This document shows, one piece after another, positions 57,153 to 64,000 of a DNA stretch of 64,000 nucleotides. The stretch is from Torulaspora globosa. Lineage: Eukaryota > Ascomycota > Saccharomycetes > Saccharomycetales > Saccharomycetaceae. Location of the stretch: assembly GCF_014133895.1 (NCBI RefSeq), contig NC_050730.1:186001-250000 (forward strand), read 5' to 3'. The notes under the pieces were generated by a model. It was given only the letters and a program-made list of their open reading frames with translations, was not told where the DNA came from and searched no databases. Both the position numbers and the translations under genes were made by a program. Each line of letters opens with the position of its first letter. Within the stretch, counting starts at the first letter, position 1.

Positions 57153-57360
57153 CTCTACCTGTGTTTGTGTTACTCTAGCTTGCTAGGGCCTGGCGGTCAA
57201 TCGTTTTTGTGTCAGTTAGTTTAAAATGATAATCTCAGAAGGTTTGTTTTCGTCGGTAGTGCTTCTTCCTACTCCGGGTAACATCGTTCTTGAAAAGATC
57301 CGTGGAATCTCATGGAACTTCATGGAACTTTTCTGACAGGTGGCGATTTCTGGGCGGCAC

Positions 57361-57367
57361 TATATAA
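57361..57367 (+). promoter_or_regulatory. MBF1 TATA box
   Basis: TATATAA at 57361-57367, 89 bp upstream of the MBF1 ATG, in the divergent TAF9/MBF1 region. Upstream, a GGAA/TTCC-like reiterated segment (TCATGGAACTTCATGGAAC, 57310-57330) is repetitive, but does not fit the spacing of a heat-shock element. Confidence 0.6.
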
Positions 57368-57449
57368 GGAGCAGGGTCGACGAGGCCGCCTTGTCTTAGC
57401 CAGTGGTTGTCGGAGAAAGGCGTAAAGCAACATTAGAACGCATATTAAG

Positions 57450-57905
57450 ATGTCAGATTGGGAATCTACTACAGTGATTGGTCAGAGAGTCAGAGCTGGT
57501 GGCGGCGGACCTCGTGCGAATGTGGCAAGGTCTCAGGGCCAGATCAACGCCGCCAGGAGACAGGGTTTGGTGGTCTCTGTGGACAAGAAATACGGCAGCA
57601 CAAACGCCAAGGGCGATTCAGAGGGCCAGAGGCTGACCAAGGTGGATAGAGAGACAGATATTGTGAAGCCAAAGAAGTTGGACTCCTCTGTGGGGAGAAC
57701 GATCTCGAGGGTTCGTACAGAGAAGAAGCTTTCCCAGAAGGATCTGGCCACCAAGATCAACGAGAAGCCTACTGTGATCAACGATTACGAGGCCGCTAGG
57801 GCTATACCCAACCAGCAAGTGCTGGGTAAGCTGGAGAGAGCGCTTGGTGTCAAGCTTAGAGGTAAGAACATTGGTGAACCTCTCGGCGGACCAAAGAAGA
57901 AATAG
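57450..57905 (+). CDS. MBF1: Mbf1, multiprotein bridging factor
   Basis: A 151-residue transcriptional coactivator that links Gcn4 to TATA-binding protein and also associates with stalled ribosomes. The N-terminal MBF1 domain has [19 protein letters not shown]; the C-terminal Cro/C1 helix-turn-helix has [19 protein letters not shown] and [20 protein letters not shown]. The size equals S. cerevisiae Mbf1 (151). Codon choice is that of a highly expressed gene. No frameshifts. Confidence 0.98.
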   Translation: MSDWESTTVIGQRVRAGGGGPRANVARSQGQINAARRQGLVVSVDKKYGSTNAKGDSEGQRLTKVDRETDIVKPKKLDSSVGRTISRVRTEKKLSQKDLATKINEKPTVINDYEAARAIPNQQVLGKLERALGVKLRGKNIGEPLGGPKKK

Positions 57906-58091
57906 AATGACACGCAGTTGATGACACACTCGTTGCAATGGGTAAGCATGTTTAAGTACGTATTACAGTAATGACACTAGTATTTTTTTTTTTTCATACC
58001 AGCTCGATCAGCATAAAAAATTGAACGTTGCAGGGCATCGCTTCAAGAACTGGCAGTTAAGAAGCTTAGGAGCATCATATTCAACTTCATT

Positions 58092-59306
58092 ATGGCCAGT
58101 TTGCACTACGAAACCAAGTACGACGAATCTGAAGTGTTTTCCATCGCTGGGAAAGCTTTGAAACTGACTTCAGCATCAGATATTGAGCCTCATCTGGAGG
58201 AGCTGGGCAAGTTGACAAAATGCAGCAAATTGGATCTGTCCGGCAACACCATCGGCGCTGATGCTTCCAAAGCGCTTGCACAATTCATCGAGACTCACGA
58301 CTCGGTTTACAAGAACGTGAGGGAGATCAATTTCGCCGATTTGTACACTTCAAGATTGGTCGACGAAGTGGTGGATTCTCTCGGATGCCTGTTGCCAGCC
58401 CTGTTGAAATGCGATCGCCTGGAAATTTTAAACCTCTCGGATAATGCGTTTGGTTTGAGAACTATTGATATCCTGGAGAATTTCATTGCCAGTGCTACCC
58501 ATTTGAAGCACTTGTTGCTAAGTAACAATGGCATGGGTCCATTTGCCGGTGAAAGGATTGGGAAGGCGCTTTTCCAGCTGGCTCAGAACAAGAAGCGGAA
58601 GAACGAACCCTTTTTGGAGACTTTTATCTGTGGTAGAAACAGATTGGAGAACGGCTCCGCTTTGTACTTGGCATTGGGTTTGAAAAGCCATGGAGACGGG
58701 TTGAAGAGCGTTAAGCTGTATCAAAATGGTATCAGACCGAGAGGTGTGGCTACTTTGATCCACTATGGTCTGAAATTCAACAAGAATCTGCAAATTTTGG
58801 ATATGCAGGATAATACCTTCACCAAATCTGCATCCTCGATCTTGGCTGACAACCTACCCGCTTGGAAGGACACTCTACGGGAGCTGAATATCAACGATTG
58901 TTTGTTGAAAGGTCAGGGAGCAAGTGAAGTCTTCAAGATCTTTAATGATCACAAATTCGAAAAGTTAGAAAGCTTGAGGGCAAATTATAATGAAATGACA
59001 CAGGAAACGGTTGAAGAGCTCCTTGTTCCAGCTCTGCAAAAGGGTAATCTACCCAAGTTGAAGGACTTGGAGATTAACGGGAATAGGCTGGATGAGGACT
59101 CGGAAGCTTTAGACACCCTACAGGAACTGTTTGAAGAGTTGGAACTAGATGATTTGGAGGAGTTAGATAGCGACGAGGAGGAAAGTGAGGAAGAAGAGGA
59201 CGAAGACGAGAAATTACAGGAGATAGAAACGGAAATCATGGAGAAACAGTTGTTGGAACTATCTGTCGAGCATCTAACTGAAGATTTATCAAAAACCCGT
59301 ATTTGA
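58092..59306 (+). CDS. RNA1: Rna1, Ran GTPase-activating protein
   Basis: A 404-residue cytosolic RanGAP (GAP for Gsp1) required for nuclear transport. It consists of leucine-rich repeats of the RNase-inhibitor type (LSGNTIGADASKALAQFI, LNLSDNAFGLRTIDILENF, LLLSNNGMGPFAGERIG and more) with the conserved Arg in the GRNRLENGSA loop, then a strongly acidic tail (residues about 350-380, DEEESEEEEDEDE). S. cerevisiae Rna1 has 407 residues. A T12 tract lies 97 bp upstream (57983-57994). It is convergent with MUM3 with a gap of only 14 bp. Confidence 0.97.
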   Translation: MASLHYETKYDESEVFSIAGKALKLTSASDIEPHLEELGKLTKCSKLDLSGNTIGADASKALAQFIETHDSVYKNVREINFADLYTSRLVDEVVDSLGCLLPALLKCDRLEILNLSDNAFGLRTIDILENFIASATHLKHLLLSNNGMGPFAGERIGKALFQLAQNKKRKNEPFLETFICGRNRLENGSALYLALGLKSHGDGLKSVKLYQNGIRPRGVATLIHYGLKFNKNLQILDMQDNTFTKSASSILADNLPAWKDTLRELNINDCLLKGQGASEVFKIFNDHKFEKLESLRANYNEMTQETVEELLVPALQKGNLPKLKDLEINGNRLDEDSEALDTLQELFEELELDDLEELDSDEEESEEEEDEDEKLQEIETEIMEKQLLELSVEHLTEDLSKTRI

Positions 59307-59320
59307 TTCTTTGATTCTTC

Positions 59321-60838
59321 TTATCTAACCCTAATACCGTCTTCTATAGAATCAATCAATTTGTCTTTTTCATACCATTTATTCTCGAGCCATTTCTCTA
59401 AATTACGACCTTTTGCTGGTAGAAGGGGAGCGAGTTCATGCTTCTTAATGTGAATCATAATTATAAGAGGTGGTCTACTGCGCTTGTAATTTTCGTCATA
59501 TTTATTCAGATCTCTATCCGGTTGCAACATCTCAAACACTGAAGGATTGACTTGCTCTAGTTGATAGCCCTCATGTATGCCAAGTTGCCCATTAATGTGA
59601 TCATGCGCCGCTTTCGTAAACTTAGGCTTGTAGTAAACAATGGTTAGGTCAAAAAAATGTTGATTTATTTTTACGGGTACTGTTGCTTCGTTTTCATTAT
59701 CATCTTCAATTTCAGGTATATCCTCGTAATCACTCATCGGTGGTAAGCCTACAATCATGGAGGCCTGAGCATTTTGTTTATCCACTGTGCTCTGGGAATG
59801 TGCAGCAGCCTTTGAGATGAATTTACTCACTCCATTATTGAAAATAATGCGTACATTCGTGAATATTTTGGCGTTGTCATTGAGCTTGATATGCTTGATG
59901 TGAGCGAAGCATCTAATAGTGCTGATAAAACTCTTGAATCTTGGATAGAGAACGTTGTAAAACTTGGCCATGAACGGATAATCTTCACACAATTTTCTTT
60001 GAATAATACTCAGCTCTGTTGTCATGATATTAACTTCTGGAAAGACTGCCAGAACCTGATTACCCGTGTCGGTGAGATGATCCTTTATCTTGATCGGTAC
60101 CACGAATGCATTCTCGTCAAGCATTAGTATATTCTTCATGAGCGACAGTTGTGGGAAATTCACAATTTTGCCCCATGTTATGAAATTCAAAGGAGGGATC
60201 AATAGCACATCGTCTTGCCAAAACTTTCTTACGATGTTTCTCATTTTTCTTTCACCTGGGGGATATTTACTGCAATTCTGGATCAAATAATTAATCAACA
60301 TATAGTCATTGATCGATCTGTGATTTGCTAGCAGCAATGTTGTCACTAGTTGTCCGTCGTTGTCATATAATTCTAAACTGTCGCTTTCAGCAGTCAAAAA
60401 AATCTGGACGTTCTTCTTATCTTTTAAGGTCATTTCAACCAGATGTACTTGAAAGCACACCTGAATCAGTTGTGATAGTTTGCTCAGTCTAGGTATCCAT
60501 TTGTGCTTGATTTCGGAAATGACTCGAGGAAAAATCCTTATTCCGTATCTGCCTAGCACTGGTATGCAACCCCATAATAGCTCATTAAGCTTAAGCACCA
60601 CTCCTGTTACTGGACTCTCTAGATAAAAATTCAGAGACCAAGCTATTACAGAGACAGCGGAATGTACTACGATATAAACCCCCAGAATAATTAAGCGCAC
60701 CATTACGCAACCCCATTCAAATACCCCCCATTTTTTCACCTCCAAAAGAGAACCAACTATATGAGTTTCGAAACTATCCCTCAACGCCATCTGCTGCTTC
60801 GCTATCAATCCAGTCTGTTGGTAAAATACAATTAACAT
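59321..60838 (-). CDS. MUM3: Mum3-like acyltransferase
   Basis: A 505-residue membrane protein of the lysophospholipid acyltransferase family. The catalytic H-x4-D motif is in LLLANHRSINDYMLINY; downstream VVPIKIKDHLTDTGNQVLAVFPEVN is like the acceptor-binding P-loop region of the family. An N-terminal membrane span (VMVRLIILGVYIVVHSAVSVI) precedes the active site. S. cerevisiae Mum3 (479 residues, YOR298W) is needed for the outer spore wall and resembles Cst26. The start is uncertain: ATG at 60838 or the in-frame ATG at 60787 (MALRDSFETH). A TACTAAC plus T-rich CAACAG just at the start could be a splice acceptor, described separately. Confidence 0.85.
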   Translation of the reverse strand: MLIVFYQQTGLIAKQQMALRDSFETHIVGSLLEVKKWGVFEWGCVMVRLIILGVYIVVHSAVSVIAWSLNFYLESPVTGVVLKLNELLWGCIPVLGRYGIRIFPRVISEIKHKWIPRLSKLSQLIQVCFQVHLVEMTLKDKKNVQIFLTAESDSLELYDNDGQLVTTLLLANHRSINDYMLINYLIQNCSKYPPGERKMRNIVRKFWQDDVLLIPPLNFITWGKIVNFPQLSLMKNILMLDENAFVVPIKIKDHLTDTGNQVLAVFPEVNIMTTELSIIQRKLCEDYPFMAKFYNVLYPRFKSFISTIRCFAHIKHIKLNDNAKIFTNVRIIFNNGVSKFISKAAAHSQSTVDKQNAQASMIVGLPPMSDYEDIPEIEDDNENEATVPVKINQHFFDLTIVYYKPKFTKAAHDHINGQLGIHEGYQLEQVNPSVFEMLQPDRDLNKYDENYKRSRPPLIIMIHIKKHELAPLLPAKGRNLEKWLENKWYEKDKLIDSIEDGIRVR

Positions 60839-60966
60839 AACTTGTTAGTATTATTCTCGATTAACTGACACTTCTGAAGTTTGTGTCGCCTGGCGCCAAA
60901 ACCCAAACACCATGTTGAAAAATCTGGCAGCCTGAAAATGTCAATCACATCAATGGTTTAACCAAA

Positions 60967-61608
60967 ATGGCGAGTCACTTTATAAGCTTTGCAGCTTCAA
61001 TTGCTTTCCTTCAGCAGTTTGAGATGTTGTTCGTTCCACTGGGGCTAGGTAGACATCTTGAAAACGGTCGCAGCCTCTTTAGCAAGCTCAACAGGGCGTT
61101 CAGTCCATGTATATCCACATCTCACATTTCAACCAGACATCTATCTTTGAGACCCAATCTATCGAAGTTTAAAATGATCCCTTCACCTCCGGGAGGAGTG
61201 AAGGGGGGAATGAACGATGCATTCCAAGCTCCTGAGCCAAATCATTTTCATGGATCTTACCATTGGGATTACGAAAGAATTACCGCAGCTTCGTTACTAC
61301 CATTGACCACAATACCTTTATATATTTCCTTGAATGGTGGCGTTGTGCATCCACTGCTCGATGCGTCCCTGTGCGTTATGCTGATAGTCCACGCCCATTA
61401 CGGATTCATGAGTTGCATTATAGATTACATACCAAAGAGAAAATTTGGTATATGGCACGATATGGCACGCTATTTACTTTATGGCGGCTCAGCACTTGCG
61501 CTTTATGGAGTTTATGACCTTGAAACGAGAAATAACGGTGTTGTAGATCTCATTGGTAAGCTATGGAGCGACGAAGATAGCGGATTGTCTATATTCAGTA
61601 CCAGATGA
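60967..61608 (+). CDS. TIM18: Tim18-like inner-membrane protein (SDH4 family)
   Basis: A 213-residue protein with a presequence-like N-terminus and an Sdh4/Tim18-type membrane domain. The family signature is FHGSYHWDYERITAASLLPL, then three spans with LLDASLCVMLIVHAHYGFMS and ARYLLYGGSALALYGVYD. Tim18 is a subunit of the TIM22 carrier translocase; its paralogs Sdh4/Shh4 anchor succinate dehydrogenase. Gene order (next to MUM3, as YOR298W-YOR297C) favours TIM18. Length is a little longer than S. cerevisiae Tim18 (192). Only 128 bp separate it from the divergent MUM3. Confidence 0.85.
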   Translation: MASHFISFAASIAFLQQFEMLFVPLGLGRHLENGRSLFSKLNRAFSPCISTSHISTRHLSLRPNLSKFKMIPSPPGGVKGGMNDAFQAPEPNHFHGSYHWDYERITAASLLPLTTIPLYISLNGGVVHPLLDASLCVMLIVHAHYGFMSCIIDYIPKRKFGIWHDMARYLLYGGSALALYGVYDLETRNNGVVDLIGKLWSDEDSGLSIFSTR

Positions 61609-61821
61609 TTTATCGTCAGGCAAGCTGCCTATTTTCCCAATAGGCCTCTAGCTCCTTGATTTATTTATTATTTATGAATTCTGTATTTTACGTTTAGTAA
61701 CCTCGAGTAACTATTAAGTTCAGAACTATAAAGCTAAACAAAAAATCACTAAGACTACATAAGTGCGTCTAAGCTATATGAGCTAACGCTGGGACCGCCA
61801 TGTACTTCAGATTTACGGACC

Positions 61822-62031
61822 TTATTTTTTATGTCCAGAATGTCCTGAGCTAGAGCCAGCTTTATCATGAGTTGCATTGGCAAATGCGTTGGCCTCTTTC
61901 TGCGTGTCGCATCTACGATACTCATTGCCGGAATAACCCTCCACCTGAGCTTTCGTGTCGGCCCAATTGTTGTAGGTACCTGGTTGCCTACCACTTTGTA
62001 CACCGTAGTGACGTCCCTGGTCTTTAGACAT
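61822..62031 (-). CDS. 69-aa stand-alone hybrid-binding (RNase H1-type) domain protein
   Basis: A 69-codon ORF with a proper ATG (62031) and TAA. It consists of one complete hybrid-binding (caulimovirus VI/RNase H1 N-terminal) domain: GVQSGRQPGTYNNWADTKAQ then VEGYSGNEYRRCDTQKEANA, closely parallel to YAVQNGRQQGVYNNWDDCKE in the adjacent RNH1. The aromatic and basic residues that contact nucleic acid in RNase H1 are kept in type (Trp23, Tyr38, Arg39-Arg40), and no RNase H catalytic domain follows, only a Ser/Gly/His tail. It could bind RNA/DNA hybrids or dsRNA. Most simply it arose by tandem duplication of the 5' part of RNH1. I know no S. cerevisiae equivalent. Confidence 0.75.
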   Translation of the reverse strand: MSKDQGRHYGVQSGRQPGTYNNWADTKAQVEGYSGNEYRRCDTQKEANAFANATHDKAGSSSGHSGHKK

Positions 62032-62171
62032 CTTTATTACGAATTATGCGTATGTTGCTGGGTAATATCAAACTCGTATTCAGCTGGTTATTTCAAGAGG
62101 TTTTCAAAATTGCAAATGTGGATATGAAAAGTACACCCTTCATGTATGAGAAAGTTTGACCGGCTTAAGCT

Positions 62172-62624
62172 ATGTCATTGAGGTCAAGGGCAAAGGAAAC
62201 ATCATCTCCGTCCTCAAGTCAGGAACCACGTGTAACGACTGCGACACTCGGACCGCACCCTTTCATTGCCGATCATATCTTCTGCGTTATTCACGACTCA
62301 CAGAAAATAGCCAACACAATAGTGTGTACTCAGTTTCTACAGGGTCGCTGTGGCTCAGTACAAATCAATGGCCTAACCTTTGACAACACATCAAGTTCGA
62401 CAGGTTCTCATCTCAGTAAAGAAGGAATAAAACGACAAAAGGAGATTCGCAACCAGCGTTTAAGTCTTTTTAAGCGCACCTCTTCTAGCGAGTTCGTCCG
62501 CTATCTCATTCCCGGGCTCGCCAGCATGACCCTTTACCCATTCGATAGTGAAACGGCCATTGTTATCAAAGGCTTCATGATTGACCGCATAATATTGCTT
62601 GACCTTAGTGAACTTTTCCAGTAA
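62172..62624 (+). CDS. Hypothetical protein, doubtful, overlapping RNH1 antisense
   Basis: A 150-codon ORF starting at ATG 62172. The first 96 codons lie in the otherwise empty space between the small hybrid-binding gene and the RNH1 stop; the last 54 codons run antisense inside RNH1. No motif, signal peptide or repeat is recognised. It begins MSLRSRAKETSSPSSSQEP and contains a mixed hydrophobic core (HPFIADHIFCVIHDSQ). It may be chance; I list it because it is the only candidate in that gap. Confidence 0.25.
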   Translation: MSLRSRAKETSSPSSSQEPRVTTATLGPHPFIADHIFCVIHDSQKIANTIVCTQFLQGRCGSVQINGLTFDNTSSSTGSHLSKEGIKRQKEIRNQRLSLFKRTSSSEFVRYLIPGLASMTLYPFDSETAIVIKGFMIDRIILLDLSELFQ

Positions 62625-63512
62625 AGGATTGATGAGATCGCTGTTAGGTAATCCTGCAAGCTCATCATTTGTGTAAGCAAAATACCTGTCATTGAGCAAT
62701 TTGGCCACGTACTCAGAGTCTGTTTTAATCTGGTAGCACTTCTTATCATTGTTTTCAGTCAGATTGTGCCAAATCTCGTCCAATGCTCTCGAAACAGCTT
62801 GTATTTCAGCTCTATTGTTAGTCTGAGCTCCCGACCTCAATGGTTCAGATATATCGTTACCAGGTTCATCAGCGAAATGCACACCATAGCCCGCACATGA
62901 GGAGCTTGTTCCATTCGCAAGTGCAGAGCCATCACAGTAAACCCTCGAGGTCCCAGAATATTTCCTGTTGGTTGGGGAAAGCTTATATCTGGCTGTAAAC
63001 TCATTCTTGGAAATACCAGCATGCGAAAAATCAACTTGATCATCCGCCGTCCCCTTCATAAATTGTACAGCAGTGTCCTGATCTTCAAATTTCTTGAATG
63101 ACAGCCCTTTTTGACCTTTCACATATCTTTCGCATTCCTTCCAATCGCTGAATATTCTACTGGGGACTGAGGGGTTGCTGCTCTTCACGGAGTAGTATTT
63201 CTTCACGGAGTAGGATTTCTTCTGTCTGGTAGGCTGCCACGAATGAGTTTGGTGACTAGCGTAGCTTATTGCAGCATAGTCGCGACAGTTTCGGGGGTCA
63301 GAGGCCGAACTGCGCTGACTCGAAAAGTTCCTTTCAGTTCCCGCAGATACCTGGGAGTTTGAAAATGCCTGAGCCTCTGCATACGTGTCGAATTTCTTGT
63401 ACCGAGCTCCGGAGTACCCAGTTACCTGTTCCTTACAGTCGTCCCAATTGTTGTAGACCCCTTGTTGCCTGCCATTTTGGACTGCATAAAACCTACCTCT
63501 TTTCCCTGCCAT
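62460..63512 (-). CDS. RNH1: Rnh1, ribonuclease H1
   Basis: A 350-residue enzyme that degrades the RNA strand of RNA/DNA hybrids. Two N-terminal hybrid-binding domains (RFYAVQNGRQQGVYNNW, then YYSVKSSNPSVPSRIFSDW) precede a type 1 RNase H domain whose four carboxylates are visible in VYCDGSALANG, NNRAEIQAVSRAL, KTDSEYVAKL and GNEIADELARRG. The frame is open upstream to a TTG; the ATG at 63512 (MAGKRGRFYAV) gives a length equal to S. cerevisiae Rnh1 (348). A related single domain is encoded just downstream at 61822-62031. Confidence 0.97.
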   Translation of the reverse strand: MAGKRGRFYAVQNGRQQGVYNNWDDCKEQVTGYSGARYKKFDTYAEAQAFSNSQVSAGTERNFSSQRSSASDPRNCRDYAAISYASHQTHSWQPTRQKKSYSVKKYYSVKSSNPSVPSRIFSDWKECERYVKGQKGLSFKKFEDQDTAVQFMKGTADDQVDFSHAGISKNEFTARYKLSPTNRKYSGTSRVYCDGSALANGTSSSCAGYGVHFADEPGNDISEPLRSGAQTNNRAEIQAVSRALDEIWHNLTENNDKKCYQIKTDSEYVAKLLNDRYFAYTNDELAGLPNSDLINPLLEKFTKVKQYYAVNHEAFDNNGRFTIEWVKGHAGEPGNEIADELARRGALKKT

Positions 63513-63824
63513 TACAAGGATCCTAGAGAGGTTTAAGATATATAGCAACTCTCGTCTGATAAGGTCAATCTTGACAGTTCAGCCAATGCTGTGTCTGTCT
63601 TCAATGGTTGCACAAACTATTAAACGACCGAGATCAATAGATGATTCTCGCAGTGACCGGTGAGCAAAACAAATCAGAAATCGGAATAGTCCACGGTCTC
63701 ACCGGCACTTCAAACTTGACTGGTTACCATTTTACAAGTGATTTGTACTGTCGCTTGGTCAGTGATCAACATAGTACTTCTATTATGTAAAATTCTAAAC
63801 ATCTTCCAACCATCCAAATAAACG
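63513..63824. other. Intergenic region RNH1/tRNA-Asp
   Basis: A 312-bp spacer holding the RNH1 promoter on the reverse strand and the 5' flank of the tRNA. No ORF, LTR or repeat is recognised. Confidence 0.5.
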
Positions 63825-63896
63825 TCCGCGATAGTTTAATGGTTAGAATGGGCGCTTGTCGCGTGCCAGATCGGGGTTCAATTCCCCGTCGCGGAG
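63825..63896 (+). tRNA. tD(GUC): tRNA-Asp (GTC)
   Basis: A 72-nt cloverleaf. The acceptor stem pairs TCCGCGA (63825-63831) with TCGCGGA (63889-63895), discriminator G at 63896. The A box is TAGTTTAATGG, the anticodon GTC is at 63858-63860 in the loop CTTGTCGCG, and the B box is GGTTCAATTCC. No intron. A T7 Pol III terminator follows at 63898-63904. Confidence 0.98.
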
Positions 63897-63904
63897 ATTT
63901 TTTT

Positions 63905-64000
63905 GGCACCTCGTAACTACTTCAACGGAAGAAATTCTCGAGAGCCACCGCTAGCATTGGGGCCATATGGTGCTAGTTGATGCTAATTTCAAATGGGAAA
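63905..64000. other. Right end of window, nothing recognised
   Basis: 96 bp after the tRNA terminator, with no feature. Confidence 0.4.

Noticed and set aside
61755..62003. 82-codon reverse ORF overlapping the hybrid-binding microgene
   Set aside because: A different frame of the same DNA; the frame at 61822-62031 carries the conserved domain and a proper ATG.

Overview
This is nuclear DNA of a budding yeast in the Saccharomycetaceae. Genes are dense, almost all intron-free, and closely match Saccharomyces cerevisiae proteins. Gene order interleaves two pairs of S. cerevisiae segments. The left part (1-34 kb) alternates genes of the YBR200-YBR208 and YPL071-YPL060 regions. The right part (40-63.5 kb) alternates genes of YMR239-YMR234 and YOR304-YOR297. 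Such zipper-like interleaving is expected of a lineage that did not pass through the whole-genome duplication (for example the Zygosaccharomyces, Torulaspora or Lachancea groups). I cannot name the species.

Left block: BEM1 (5' end cut off by the window), YPL071C, MUK1, BTS1, DER1, YPL068C, HTC1, a YBR201C-A-like small gene, MCM7/CDC47, RGL1, VPS28, CWC27, TIM50, COS111, a FRE-type ferric reductase, ALD6, LDH1, KTR3, MFM1, FTH1 and the large urea amidolyase DUR1,2. These are unrelated housekeeping genes: polarity, prenylation, ERAD, replication, ESCRT, splicing, mitochondrial import, iron, acetate, mannosylation, Mg2+ and nitrogen.

Middle (about 34-40 kb): an accessory, gene-poor stretch where the left synteny stops. 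It holds GATA sites for DUR1,2, a tRNA-Cys, diverged LTR-like direct repeats, and one intact ORF for a secreted, probably Kex2-processed cationic cysteine-rich peptide that looks like a killer or antimicrobial peptide precursor. It also holds a microsatellite and a decayed Ty3/gypsy pol region with stops and a broken polymerase motif.

Right block: RNT1, ISW2 (with a probable unannotated 5' intron), a 1370-aa ankyrin/RCC1/BTB protein, CPA1 with its arginine attenuator uORF, RAX1, DFG5, BUD7/BCH1, TAF9, MBF1, RNA1, MUM3, TIM18, a 69-aa stand-alone hybrid-binding-domain protein, RNH1 and a tRNA-Asp.

The main candidates for something undescribed are the secreted cysteine-rich precursor with a repeat-derived promoter, the stand-alone RNase H1-type hybrid-binding microprotein beside RNH1, and the cryptic intron of ISW2. 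All calls rest on reading the sequence and on remembered protein families; no searches were run.
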